This document shows, piece after piece, positions 43,093 to 52,356 of a stretch of DNA of 64,000 bases; within the stretch, counting starts at the first letter, position 1, and each line of letters opens with the position of its first letter. The stretch is taken from NCBI RefSeq assembly GCF_000934605.2, contig NZ_CP010897.2:1612001-1676000 (forward strand), written 5' to 3'. Source of the DNA: Pandoraea vervacti (lineage in GTDB: Bacteria > Pseudomonadota > Gammaproteobacteria > Burkholderiales > Burkholderiaceae). The notes under the pieces were generated by a model. The model made no database searches. It had not been told where the DNA came from and was given only the letters and a program-made list of their open reading frames with translations. The translations under genes were made by a program, and so were the position numbers.

Positions 43093-44862
43093 ATGTGGTA
43101 CCAACAGTGTGCAGGTGCAATCGGCCGGGGGCCGGACTGGGGGATGAAGGAGCGCACGGAAGTGGCGATCGATCCACCAGGCACGCGCGAGGCGGCGGCG
43201 TGCCGTCGCGCGGCGCGGGCGGACTTCGGCACGAGGCTGACCTTGGCCGCCAACGCTGCGCGCAATGTGCAACTTCAGGCGAATGCCGAGACGAGGCAGG
43301 CCAACGGAGCGACGACGTTGTGTCGTACCGATCCGGCACTGGCGAAGACGTTTGCGAAGGCGTGGGCAGGACTCTGGGTGACGACCGGGCCCAGCCAGCA
43401 CTTCTATCGCAAGGAGTTCGCGCTGGCGCATGCACGCGACGCGCGTCTGGCGCAGAACCAGCGGCAGGTCGAAGCGATGTTGGCGCCCACTCAGGGCGAA
43501 ATCGCCTCTGCGTCCGAGACAGGGCACGTCGAACGTCTTTGTGACGACGTGAGCGCCTGGCTCGACACCCTGGCGGCGACCGGTCAGCGTGGTTGGGGGT
43601 TTCGTGCTGCACGCGACATCCTGTCGCTCGTGGGCAACCTCTCGTTGCTCGGCGTCATCGCAGCGGGCGTCTATCGTGAGCGGGAAGTGGATGTCGGAAT
43701 CCACCCAGACCCCCACCTCGACCTCCACACCGGCGTCCCCACCGATATCCCCACGGGTATGGATGGCTGGGCATCGGCCGGTGTCGTGCGAGGCATGACC
43801 GCGGCCAACACCCCGTTCGGCGTGCCGTGGGCGGACTGGTCGCTGCTGGCGTTCGAAGGCGTCAAGGGCGTATTGACGCAGTCGTTGGGTTCGCCCACGC
43901 TCATTCGCCACCACGCGGTAGATGAAATTCTCAAGCGAATGGATGCCGGGTGTCGTTTGCTCGAAGCGTGCGTGTTGCTGCCGTCGGCTGGGACGGCATC
44001 CGCGGCGCCCGCGTCGTCATGGCGGAACACGCTGGCAAGGCTGACCCGCGCACGCGATGTCGCCACGCTGTTTACGTTCGCCAATTCGGCGGTGCCGCCC
44101 GCACGGCTGGGGCTATGGGTGCCTTCGTGGTTCTCCGGCGCATCGGAGACGGCTGACGGTTATCGCGGCGTTTTGCGTGTCGCCGGATTGATGCTCGACT
44201 CGTGTCGCGCGGTAACCAGCCTGCTCGGCACGTGGGCGCGCAACGAAGCCTTCGCTTGCGACGCTGCGCGCCTCACGCAGCGATGGCATGCATTGTGCGA
44301 ACGGCTGGCGCATGTGTCCTGCGAAGACAAGGGGGCGATACAAGGCCGCGTCGCCCGCGTGACACAACTCGTGCAGCATTGCGATACACCGCTGCTTGCG
44401 AAGATTGCCTCGCAGCCGACCTTATGCGAGTGCTTACTCGCTTCCCGCCGTCCTTTGTCGGCAAGTCAGATCGCGCTCGCCTGCGGCGAATTCGATGTGC
44501 CATGCCATGCATCGAGTGTCGATGGACTGAACTACCTGAGCCTGCACCCGGCGGAGAGTCCGTGGGGCCTGCGATGGACGGGCGACGCCTGGGAGGGAGG
44601 CAGCACAACGCCGGTGCGGGCGTCCTATCGCCTGTTGCTGCTGTATCAACACTGGAGCGCGGCGCTGCTGGAGCGGGCGGTGGGTGCATTGCCCTGTATG
44701 GCGGCGCAGGACGACGCAGAGCAGAGGGAAGGGAAGACGCAAAAGCAGCCGCGCACCACAGCGTCGGTGCCTATCGGGCGCGTCATGCCGGTCGGGCTGG
44801 CGGACGGCCGCGCCGAGCGCCGTGACACGCCATCTATCGAGGTCGAGTCCACCTGGATTTGA
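43093..44862 (+). CDS. Unrecognised 589-residue protein
   Basis: No family was recognised. The product is mainly alpha-helical, Ala/Arg/Trp-rich, with no signal peptide. One moderately hydrophobic segment (ILSLVGNLSLLGVIAAGVY, residue about 193-211) could be a membrane helix, followed by a His/Asp/Pro-rich stretch (DVGIHPDPHLDLHTGVP). The C-terminus is polar and probably disordered. ATG 43093 is chosen because GGGAGG lies just before it; an ATG at 43054 would add 13 residues. No partner genes, so no function is offered; a secreted effector or lineage-specific cytoplasmic protein are both possible. Confidence 0.7.
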   Translation: MWYQQCAGAIGRGPDWGMKERTEVAIDPPGTREAAACRRAARADFGTRLTLAANAARNVQLQANAETRQANGATTLCRTDPALAKTFAKAWAGLWVTTGPSQHFYRKEFALAHARDARLAQNQRQVEAMLAPTQGEIASASETGHVERLCDDVSAWLDTLAATGQRGWGFRAARDILSLVGNLSLLGVIAAGVYREREVDVGIHPDPHLDLHTGVPTDIPTGMDGWASAGVVRGMTAANTPFGVPWADWSLLAFEGVKGVLTQSLGSPTLIRHHAVDEILKRMDAGCRLLEACVLLPSAGTASAAPASSWRNTLARLTRARDVATLFTFANSAVPPARLGLWVPSWFSGASETADGYRGVLRVAGLMLDSCRAVTSLLGTWARNEAFACDAARLTQRWHALCERLAHVSCEDKGAIQGRVARVTQLVQHCDTPLLAKIASQPTLCECLLASRRPLSASQIALACGEFDVPCHASSVDGLNYLSLHPAESPWGLRWTGDAWEGGSTTPVRASYRLLLLYQHWSAALLERAVGALPCMAAQDDAEQREGKTQKQPRTTASVPIGRVMPVGLADGRAERRDTPSIEVESTWI

Positions 44863-45056
44863 GGTGGCGTGCGGTGTCGGCGACAGGGTTCCGATACCGA
44901 GCACTGCCAACTGTCATGTGTCTTGCGGCGGCAAGGTCGACCCGACGCTTTGGCGCAGTCTGAGCGGCGCCGAGCGACGGCAGATGCAGATGCTCGCGTC
45001 GCGTCGTCAGTGACGCAGGCAAGGGCAGAGGTTCGGTGATCGGCCGCGATGGCCGA

Positions 45057-46259
45057 TCACCAGTTCGTCTCGCGCTCCGGCGTCGCCGTGATCTTGTGGA
45101 TCGAGAGGTCGGCGCCGTAGTACTCCTGCTCGTCGTCGAGCCGTAGTCCGGTGATCCGTTTGATGACGCCATACACGACGTAGCCGCCGACGAATGCAAT
45201 GGCCACGCCCGTGAGCGTGCCGATGACCTGGGCGATGAAACTCACACCGCCCATCCCGCCGAGCCACGTTTGCCCGAAGATTCCCGCAGCGAGCCCGCCC
45301 CAGATGCCGCATACCCCATGCAGCGGCCACACGCCGAGCACGTCGTCGATGCGCAAACGGTTTTGCGTCACGGTAAAGAGCCACACGAACAGGCCGCCGG
45401 CCACCGCACCCACGACCAATGCGCCGAGCGGATGCATGACGTCCGAGCCGGCGCACACGGCAACGAGACCAGCGAGCGGGCCGTTGTGAATGAAGCCGGG
45501 GTCGTCCTTGCCGACCCACATCGCCATCAATGTGCCGCCGACCATCGCCATGAGCGAGTTCACGGCGACCAGTCCCGAAATGCCGCCAACGCGCTGCGCG
45601 CTCATCACGTTAAAGCCGAACCAGCCGACGATCAGAATCCACGCACCCAGCGCGAGGAACGGGATCGACGACGGCGGATGTGCCGAGACTTGCCCCTGAC
45701 CGTTGTAACGTCCGCGACGCGCGCCGAGGTGCAATACCGCAGCAAGCCCGATCCATCCGCCCACGGCGTGCACGACCACCGACCCCGCGAAATCGTGGAA
45801 CGGCGCACCGAGCGAGCGAGTGAGCCAGTCCTGAATGCCGAGATGGCCGTTCCACGCAATGCCTTCGAAGCACGGGTAGATCACGCCGACGAGGAAGAAC
45901 GTCGCAACAGACTGGGGGTGGAATCTGGCGCGCTCCGCAATGCCGCCGGACACGATGGCCGGAATGGCGGCGGCGAACGTCAGCAGGAAGAAGAACTTGA
46001 TGAGCGCGTAGCCGTTGTGCTCGGCGAGCACCGTGGCGCTCGACCAGAAGTCGACGCCGTACGCGAGCGGGTAGCCGATGAAGAAATACGCAAGTCCTGA
46101 GACGGCGAAGTCCGTCAGGATCTTGACCAGCGCGTTGACCTGATTCTTTTTGCGGACGGTCCCGAGCTCAAGAAACGCAAAACCGGCGTGCATGGCAAGC
46201 ACCAGGATCGCGCCGAGCAAGAGGAACAGCACGTCGCCGGGGGGATGGGAGTTGGGCAT
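45057..46259 (-). CDS. amt: Ammonium transporter (Amt family)
   Basis: 400-residue Amt/MEP/Rh channel with 11 predicted helices. The twin pore histidines are visible in GSVVVHAVGGW and WPLHGVCGIWGG. It conducts ammonium/ammonia across the inner membrane. ATG 46259 is chosen as it starts shortly before the first helix; the longer frame to 46517 lacks protein character. No glnK gene lies next to it, unlike the common glnK-amtB pair. The short C-terminal tail (EYYGADLSIHKITA) resembles the regulatory tail that contacts PII proteins. Confidence 0.93.
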   Translation of the reverse strand: MPNSHPPGDVLFLLLGAILVLAMHAGFAFLELGTVRKKNQVNALVKILTDFAVSGLAYFFIGYPLAYGVDFWSSATVLAEHNGYALIKFFFLLTFAAAIPAIVSGGIAERARFHPQSVATFFLVGVIYPCFEGIAWNGHLGIQDWLTRSLGAPFHDFAGSVVVHAVGGWIGLAAVLHLGARRGRYNGQGQVSAHPPSSIPFLALGAWILIVGWFGFNVMSAQRVGGISGLVAVNSLMAMVGGTLMAMWVGKDDPGFIHNGPLAGLVAVCAGSDVMHPLGALVVGAVAGGLFVWLFTVTQNRLRIDDVLGVWPLHGVCGIWGGLAAGIFGQTWLGGMGGVSFIAQVIGTLTGVAIAFVGGYVVYGVIKRITGLRLDDEQEYYGADLSIHKITATPERETNW

Positions 46260-46545
46260 GAATGTGCTCTTTTGGTGCAAACGTGACGAGAAATGAAGAT
46301 ATGCAAGAGCAATGCCAGATATTGTTAGTTCTTTGATTTTTCGAGATGTTTTGTTTGCTGGTATGGCGTTTGACGCTGGGCGTTGCACGTCTGTGGTGCT
46401 GCGATGGGCCGGCGTGATCGATCCTCGTGCATGCGCCGTGCGCGATGCGTCTCGCGAACCCGCGGTATAGAATCGGGCGTCCATCGACATGCGCACCCGC
46501 AACGCTCCAATGCGCACTCACCACGACCCATCACTGAGGAAAACC
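46260..46545. promoter_or_regulatory. Divergent promoter region, amt / monooxygenase-like gene
   Basis: A 286-bp gap that must hold both promoters. It has a locally AT-richer part near 46310-46370; no clear hexamers or NtrC-type sites were identified. Confidence 0.3.
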
Positions 46546-46845
46546 ATGATTTTTGAAATCGCCCAGATCGAAGTGAAGCCCGGCAAAGAGGCCGAGTTCG
46601 AGCAAGGTGTTGCAAAGGCTGCGCCTCTGTTCAAGGGCTCGAAAGGCTGCCACGGCATGCGTCTGCTCAAGTCCCTCGAGCAGCCGACGCACTACAGCCT
46701 TGTCGTGACCTGGGAAACGCTGGAAGACCACACCGTGCATTTCCGCAACTCGGATGCCTTCCAGCAATGGCGCGCACTGGTGAGCGAGTGCTTCGCGGCG
46801 CCGCCGAACGTCGGTCACGTGACCGAAGCCCTGATCGGCTTCTGA
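46546..46845 (+). CDS. ABM-domain (antibiotic biosynthesis monooxygenase-like) protein
   Basis: 99-residue dimeric alpha/beta-barrel protein (IEVKPGKEAEFEQGV, GCHGMRLLKSLEQPTHYSLV, W-E-T-L-E-D-H near the middle). Relatives include quinol monooxygenases and YgiN/HmoB-like proteins, but many have unknown roles. GAGGAAA precedes ATG 46546. It is a single-gene transcript ended by a terminator at 46881-46915. Confidence 0.87.
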   Translation: MIFEIAQIEVKPGKEAEFEQGVAKAAPLFKGSKGCHGMRLLKSLEQPTHYSLVVTWETLEDHTVHFRNSDAFQQWRALVSECFAAPPNVGHVTEALIGF

Positions 46846-46880
46846 GATCGACGCGGGCCAGGCGCCCGCAAGGTCTGACA

Positions 46881-46915
46881 GCGGTGAAGGCCAGAGCGCT
46901 TTCGCCGCTTTTTTT
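46881..46915 (+). terminator. Intrinsic terminator after the ABM gene
   Basis: An 11-bp stem with G-T pairs (46881-46891 with 46898-46908), a six-base loop and seven T (46909-46915). Confidence 0.8.
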
Positions 46916-47032
46916 GACGGCGTGCTGACGGCGCCAGACGGATGCAACGCAAGCTAAGGGTTAACGCGGTGTCGTGCATCAAAAGTTTTCAGATAACATG
47001 CAAACCAGAAAAGCATTGGACGATGTGAGAGG

Positions 47033-47764
47033 ATGACCACCAAGCCCAAGACCCTGACCGAGCAGGTCGCGCAGCAGTTGCAGGACGCGATCCGGCAGGG
47101 TGTCTATCCCGTCGGCACCCGGTTGCCGACCGGCAAGCAGCTTGCCGAAACGTACGGCGTGAGTCCTGCGGTCATTCGTGAGGTGACGGAGCGTTTGCGC
47201 GCGCAGGGGCTGATCGACAGTCGGCAAGGAGCGGGCGTCACGGTGAAGGCGCGCACGCCGCAAAGCGGTTTTCAGGTGCCGGTCGGGCAGGACGCCGCCG
47301 ATCTCGCCAGCGTCTACGAACTGCGGCTCGATCTGGAGAGCACTGCGGCCGCACTCGCCGCCGTGCGACATACCGACGAGGACATCCGCCGACTCGAAGA
47401 GATTCTCGTGGGGCTGGAGACGAACCTCTATCACCCCGAGAATGGCGTCGAGTTCGATACCGCCTTTCACGCCGCGATTGCCCGCGCCACGCACAACCGT
47501 TACTACGCCGATCTCCTGCAATACCTGAACCTGCAAATCCGGCAGGTCGTACAGGCGGCGCGTACGAATACGCTGCGCCATGAAGGCCTCGCCGCGCAGG
47601 TGCATCAAGAACACGTGGCGGTCTTCAACGCCATCAAGGCGCGCGATCCGCTGCTCGCGAAGGCGGCATCGCTCTCGCATTTGCTGCGTGCCTCGGCGCG
47701 GCTCGGGCTGACGCTGCCCGGGCGCGACATCATCACCGGCGCCATTGCGCCGACCCGCGGCTGA
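47033..47764 (+). CDS. GntR/FadR-family transcriptional regulator
   Basis: 243 residues: a winged helix (LTEQVAQQLQDAIRQGVYPVGTRLP, TYGVSPAVIREVTERL) and an FCD effector domain with metal-site histidines (FDTAFHAAIARATHN, QVHQEHVAVFNAI). GAGAGG precedes ATG 47033. It precedes, on the same strand, a 2-hydroxyacid dehydrogenase, an amidohydrolase and a transporter, which it most likely controls in response to their substrate. Confidence 0.92.
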   Translation: MTTKPKTLTEQVAQQLQDAIRQGVYPVGTRLPTGKQLAETYGVSPAVIREVTERLRAQGLIDSRQGAGVTVKARTPQSGFQVPVGQDAADLASVYELRLDLESTAAALAAVRHTDEDIRRLEEILVGLETNLYHPENGVEFDTAFHAAIARATHNRYYADLLQYLNLQIRQVVQAARTNTLRHEGLAAQVHQEHVAVFNAIKARDPLLAKAASLSHLLRASARLGLTLPGRDIITGAIAPTRG

Positions 47765-47838
47765 ACGTCGATTGACGTGCCACTGAACCACGACCGAACT
47801 GCGCCCGAAATTCCCCCGATCCCCCGACGCGTGAACCT

Positions 47839-49251
47839 ATGACCATCACCGCTTTTGCTCAACGTCTCATCGATGCCGTGGGCGCCGATAGCGTATTGAC
47901 GTCCGCTGACGACGTCGCCCCCTGGCTCGCCGACTGGCGCGGCATGTATCGCGGCCACGCGCAGGCTGTCGTGCGTCCGCGCTCGACCGAAGACGTCGCC
48001 AGGATTCTCTCGCTGTGCCAGAGCACGGCCACGCCGGTCGTGCCGCGCGGTGGCAACACGGGCCTGTGCGGCGGCGCGACGCCCGACAAGTCCGAGCAGA
48101 ACGTAGTGCTGAGTCTTGACCGCATGAATGCCGTGCGCAGTCTGGACACCGTTGCCAATACGCTGGTCGCCGAAGCCGGGTGCATTCTCGAAGACCTGCA
48201 ACGCGCGGCGCGCGACGCGAACCGACTGCTGCCGCTCAGTCTTGCGGCGGAAGGTTCGTGCCAACTGGGCGGCAATCTGGCGACGAACGCCGGTGGTGTG
48301 AACGTCGTGCGCTATGGCATGACGCGTGAACTCGTGCTCGGGGTCGAGGCGGTGCTGCCCAACGGCGAAATCCTTCATGGTTTGCGAACGCTGCGCAAGG
48401 ACAACACCGGTTACGACCTCAAGCAGTTGCTTATCGGCTCAGAAGGCACGCTGGGCGTCATTACGGCCGCGGCGCTGCGTCTGTATGCGCCGACGCCCGT
48501 GCGCCAGGTGGTGATTGCCGCGGTGACGTCGCCGCGTCAGGCGCTCGACCTTTATGAATTGCTGTTCGCCGAGTGCGGTCCGCGCATGCAGGCGTACGAG
48601 TTTTTCACGGGCGAGTGCGTGGATCTCGTGATGGCGCACGTGCCCGGCGTGCGTGCGCCGTTCGGCGAGCGTCATGCAGGCTATGTGCTGATCGAGCTGG
48701 CCGACACGGCGGACGAGCAGGCGCTGGCGGCACTGCTCGAGCGCGTGATCGAGACGGCCATCGAGCGCGATCTGTGCGCCGACGCCGTGGTGTCGTCCAC
48801 GCTCGGGCAAGTCGAGGAAATGTGGAAGCTGCGCGAGGAAATCTCCGAAGCGCAACGCGCCGACGGCCCGCATCTGAAGCACGACGTCTCGCTGCCGATC
48901 GAATCGATCCCGGCGTTCATGACGAGCGCCGAGGCGCGTGTGCGACGCGTTTGCCCGCAGGTGCGTGCGTTCATCTTCGGTCATTTCGGCGACGGCAATC
49001 TGCATTACAACCTGTCGCGTCCTGCCGGCGAGCCGGCGGATTTCATGGCGAAACAGGGCGAAGCGATCACGGCCGAAGTGCTAGACGAAGTCGCGCGTTT
49101 CGGCGGCAGCATCAGCGCCGAGCATGGCATCGGACAACTCAAGCGCGACTATTTTGCGAAGTACAAGTCACCGCTGGAACTGCGCCTGATGCGTGAGATC
49201 AAGGCCGTGTTCGATCCGGCCGGCATCATGAATCCCGGGAAACTGATTTAA
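47839..49251 (+). CDS. FAD-linked D-2-hydroxyacid dehydrogenase (GlcD/D2HGDH type)
   Basis: 470-residue FAD_binding_4/FAD-oxidase-C enzyme. The PP-loop PRGGNTGLCGGATP lies near residues 73-86, the second FAD contact is GSCQLGGNLATNAGG, and the C-terminal metal/substrate motifs are HFGDGNLHYNL and SAEHGIGQLKRDY, typical of D-lactate and D-2-hydroxyglutarate dehydrogenases. Such enzymes pass electrons to ETF or quinone; etfBA lies 2.3 kb downstream. The real substrate is unknown. The amidohydrolase start follows 13 bases after its stop. Confidence 0.9.
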   Translation: MTITAFAQRLIDAVGADSVLTSADDVAPWLADWRGMYRGHAQAVVRPRSTEDVARILSLCQSTATPVVPRGGNTGLCGGATPDKSEQNVVLSLDRMNAVRSLDTVANTLVAEAGCILEDLQRAARDANRLLPLSLAAEGSCQLGGNLATNAGGVNVVRYGMTRELVLGVEAVLPNGEILHGLRTLRKDNTGYDLKQLLIGSEGTLGVITAAALRLYAPTPVRQVVIAAVTSPRQALDLYELLFAECGPRMQAYEFFTGECVDLVMAHVPGVRAPFGERHAGYVLIELADTADEQALAALLERVIETAIERDLCADAVVSSTLGQVEEMWKLREEISEAQRADGPHLKHDVSLPIESIPAFMTSAEARVRRVCPQVRAFIFGHFGDGNLHYNLSRPAGEPADFMAKQGEAITAEVLDEVARFGGSISAEHGIGQLKRDYFAKYKSPLELRLMREIKAVFDPAGIMNPGKLI

Positions 49252-49264
49252 CTGAGGAGTCGAC

Positions 49265-50155
49265 ATGACTGCAACTTCCGCTGCCGGCGCGCCGCTGTGC
49301 CTTGGGCCGCTGCCGGAGATCGATGCGCCCACGTTCGAGGTGCCGTTCGGCGCCGTCGACACCCATGCCCACGTGGTTGCCGCGAGCGACGCCTATCCGA
49401 TGGTGACCGAGCGCAGCTACACGCCGCCGCCTGCGCCCGAAGACAAGTACCTCGCCATGCTCGACGCCACGGGGATGACTTACGGCGTGCTGGTGCAGAT
49501 CAGCGTATATGGCACCGACAACCGCTACATGCTCGAGACGCTACGCCGTCACCCGGAGCGGCTGCGCGGCATTGCCGTGGTGTCGCCGGAGGTATCGGAC
49601 GCCGAACTCGAAGCGATGCATGCGGCGGGCGTGCGCGGTCTGCGCATCAATGTGCTCTTCGGCGGCGGCATCGGGTTCGCGGCGATGGAAACGCTCGCGC
49701 ATCGCATCAAGGACCTGGGCTGGCACATGCAGTTCCTGATGGACGTGAATGCATTGCCCGAATTGATGCCGCGCATGACATCGCTGCCGGTGCCGGGGAT
49801 CGTCGATCACATGGGGCATACCCCCGTCGCGCAAGGGCTGCATTCGCCGGGATTTTCCGCGTTGCGCTCGCTCGTGCGAGATCACGGGTACTGGGTCAAG
49901 CTCTCCGGCGCCTATCGCATCAGCGAGCGTTTCCCCGCATTCGACGACGTCACACCGTTCGCACAGGCGCTCATCGAAGACGCGCCCGATCGCATGGTGT
50001 GGGGGAGCGACTGGCCGCATGTGTCGCTCACGCGCATGCCGAATACCGGCGCCTTGCGCAACCTGCTGCCGCAGTGGGCGCCGGATGCCGAGACGCGCCG
50101 TCGCATTCTCGTGGACAACCCGGCGCGTCTGTACGGCTTTCCGACAACCGTTTAA
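49265..50155 (+). CDS. Amidohydrolase (2-pyrone-4,6-dicarboxylate-hydrolase-like)
   Basis: 296-residue TIM-barrel metal-dependent hydrolase. The HxH metal motif is in VDTHAHVV, further metal/catalytic positions are VDHMGH and WGSDWPHV. It resembles LigI-type lactonases that open dicarboxylate pyrones or lactones. In the operon it could hydrolyse a lactone whose hydroxyacid product is oxidised by the FAD dehydrogenase. A GAGGAG-like element precedes ATG 49265. Confidence 0.85.
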   Translation: MTATSAAGAPLCLGPLPEIDAPTFEVPFGAVDTHAHVVAASDAYPMVTERSYTPPPAPEDKYLAMLDATGMTYGVLVQISVYGTDNRYMLETLRRHPERLRGIAVVSPEVSDAELEAMHAAGVRGLRINVLFGGGIGFAAMETLAHRIKDLGWHMQFLMDVNALPELMPRMTSLPVPGIVDHMGHTPVAQGLHSPGFSALRSLVRDHGYWVKLSGAYRISERFPAFDDVTPFAQALIEDAPDRMVWGSDWPHVSLTRMPNTGALRNLLPQWAPDAETRRRILVDNPARLYGFPTTV

Positions 50156-50264
50156 GCATTTTTCCGATCAAGCATTTGCCGACATCTGCATGACGTTCGC
50201 GCACGACGCGCGTTTGCTTTCCCACGGATTCCCAGAAGCGTCCGAGGCTCAAGGAGGAGACAAG

Positions 50265-51494
50265 ATGAATTGGTATCGCCAGATGAACAAGACCGAGCGG
50301 CATACGTTTATTGCCGCGTTCGGCGGGTGGGCGCTCGATGCGCTCGACTTCATGGTGTTCACCTTTGTGATCTCGACACTGATTACCGTGTTCAGCATCG
50401 ACAAGGGACAGGCGGGCATGCTGGCGACCGTGACGTTGCTGTTCTCGGCCATCGGCGGCTGGCTCGCGGGGGTGCTGGCCGATCGCTTCGGTCGGGTGCG
50501 TATTCTTCAGGTGACGATTCTCTGGTTCTCGATCTGCACCGTGCTCATCGGTTTTGCGCAGAACTTCGAGCAGATCTTTGTCCTGCGTGCGTTGCAGGGG
50601 CTGGGTTTCGGCGGTGAATGGGCGGTGGGCTCGGTGCTCATGGGCGAGATCGTGCGTACCGAGTATCGTGGCCGCGCCGTGGGCACCGTGCAAAGCGGCT
50701 GGGCCATCGGGTGGGCGGTGGCGGCGCTGTGCTACACGGCGTCGTTTTCGTTCCTGCCGGAGGAGTACGCGTGGCGTGTGCTGTTCTGGATCGGCGTGAT
50801 CCCTGCGGTGTTCGTGCTCTTCATCCGCAAGAACGTGCCCGAGCCGGAGCTCTTCGAGCGCACGCGCAAGCGCGAGGAGTCGGCGGCCAGGCGTACGTCG
50901 GCATGGGCAATTTTTTCGCCGTCGCTGATCAAGACGACCGTACTCTCGGCGCTGCTGTGTACGGGCGTGCAGGGCGGGTACTACGCCGTGACGACGTGGT
51001 TGCCCACGTTCCTGAAAACGGAGCGTCACCTGTCGGTGATCGGCACGGGCGGTTACCTGCTCGTGATCATCCTCGGTTCTTTCATCGGCTATCTGACGGG
51101 CGCGTATCTGACGGACCGGCTGGGGCGTCGCGCGAACCTGCTGATTTTCGCCGTGCTCTCGGGCGTGAGCATCTACGTCTACACGCAGATCCAGCTGAGC
51201 AACGATCAGATGCTGATCCTCGGCTTCCCGCTGGGGTTCGCGGCCTCGGGTATTTTCAGTGGCATGGGCGCCTATCTGACGGAACTCTTCCCGTCGGCGG
51301 TGCGTGCCAACGGGCAAGGCTTCGCGTATAACTTCGGACGCGGTATCGGCGCGCTGTTCCCGAGCCTGGTCGGCTATCTGGCCAAGACGAGCGGTCTGGG
51401 CACGGCCATTGGCATGTTCGCTGGCGGCGCCTATCTCGTGGTTTTGATTACCGCATTCATGTTGCCCGAGACGAAAGGGCGCGAAATAGAGTAA
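50265..51494 (+). CDS. MFS transporter (organic/aromatic acid:H+ symporter type)
   Basis: 409-residue, 12-helix MFS protein. Signatures are FGGWALDALDFMVFTFVI in helix 1 (the acidic residues typical of AAHS/sialate-type symporters) and GxLADRFGRVR in the 2-3 loop. It is the likely importer for the substrate of the dehydrogenase and amidohydrolase upstream. AAGGAGGAG lies 5 bases before ATG 50265; the longer frame to 50019 is a run-in. A terminator follows. Confidence 0.9.
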   Translation: MNWYRQMNKTERHTFIAAFGGWALDALDFMVFTFVISTLITVFSIDKGQAGMLATVTLLFSAIGGWLAGVLADRFGRVRILQVTILWFSICTVLIGFAQNFEQIFVLRALQGLGFGGEWAVGSVLMGEIVRTEYRGRAVGTVQSGWAIGWAVAALCYTASFSFLPEEYAWRVLFWIGVIPAVFVLFIRKNVPEPELFERTRKREESAARRTSAWAIFSPSLIKTTVLSALLCTGVQGGYYAVTTWLPTFLKTERHLSVIGTGGYLLVIILGSFIGYLTGAYLTDRLGRRANLLIFAVLSGVSIYVYTQIQLSNDQMLILGFPLGFAASGIFSGMGAYLTELFPSAVRANGQGFAYNFGRGIGALFPSLVGYLAKTSGLGTAIGMFAGGAYLVVLITAFMLPETKGREIE

Positions 51495-51532
51495 GTTCGC
51501 GAGTGGGTTCGTAGGCAATTTCGTATGTTCCA

Positions 51533-51574
51533 GGGCGGCGGTCGCCGGCATCACGGCACGCCGCCCGGTTTTTT
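51533..51574 (+). terminator. Intrinsic terminator between the transporter gene and etfB
   Basis: GGGCGGCG (51533-51540) pairs with CGCCGCCC (51559-51566), followed by GG and six T (51569-51574). It separates the catabolic operon from etfBA. Confidence 0.8.
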
Positions 51575-51592
51575 GATTCAAGGGAGTTCTGC

Positions 51593-52342
51593 ATGAAGAT
51601 CCTGGTACCGGTCAAACGGGTAGTGGATTACAACGTAAAGGTTCGCGTGAAGAGCGACGGCACGGGCGTCGACATTGCGAACGTGAAGATGTCGATGAAT
51701 CCGTTCGACGAAATCGCGGTGGAAGAGGCGGTTCGGCTGAAGGAAGCGGGCGTGGCGACGGAAGTGATCGCCGTGTCGGCGGGGGTGTCGCAGTCGCAGG
51801 AGACGCTGCGCACGGCGCTGGCCATCGGTGCGGATCGCGCGATCCTCATCGAGTCGGGCGAGGAACTGCAGCCGCTGGCCGTGGCTAAGCTGCTCAAGGC
51901 GATCGTCGACAAGGAGCAGCCGCAACTGGTGATCCTGGGCAAGCAGGCCATCGACGACGATTCGAATCAAACCGGTCAGATGCTCGCGGCGCTGGCGAAG
52001 CTGCCGCAGGCGACGTTCGCCTCGAAGGTGACGGTGGCGGACAACCGCGCGCAGGTCACGCGCGAAGTCGATGGCGGACTGGAGACGGTGTCGCTGTCGC
52101 TGCCGGCGGTGATCACGACGGACCTGCGTCTGAACGAGCCGCGTTACGTGACGCTGCCCAACATCATGAAAGCGAAGAAGAAGCCGCTGGAGACGGTCAA
52201 GCCCGCCGATCTGGGCGTTGACGTGAGCCCGCGGTTGAAGACGCTCAAAGTGGCCGAGCCGCCCAAGCGCAGCGCGGGGGTGAAGGTGGCGGACGTGGCA
52301 ACGCTCGTCGAAAAGCTGAAGAGCGAAGCGAAGGTCATTTAA
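51593..52342 (+). CDS. etfB: Electron transfer flavoprotein subunit beta
   Basis: 249-residue ETF beta subunit (starts KILVPVKRVVDYNVKVRVK; AMP-binding region LGKQAIDDDSNQTGQMLAALA; docking loop LNEPRYVTLPNIMKAKKKPLE). With EtfA it accepts electrons from flavin dehydrogenases and passes them to ETF-quinone oxidoreductase. A GGGAG element precedes ATG 51593. etfA follows after 14 bases. Confidence 0.97.
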   Translation: MKILVPVKRVVDYNVKVRVKSDGTGVDIANVKMSMNPFDEIAVEEAVRLKEAGVATEVIAVSAGVSQSQETLRTALAIGADRAILIESGEELQPLAVAKLLKAIVDKEQPQLVILGKQAIDDDSNQTGQMLAALAKLPQATFASKVTVADNRAQVTREVDGGLETVSLSLPAVITTDLRLNEPRYVTLPNIMKAKKKPLETVKPADLGVDVSPRLKTLKVAEPPKRSAGVKVADVATLVEKLKSEAKVI

Positions 52343-52356
52343 GGGGAGACGACGAG

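Noticed and set aside
50028..51581. 517-codon minus-strand frame opposite the MFS gene
   Set aside because: Arg/Glu/His-rich shadow of a well-defined transporter gene.
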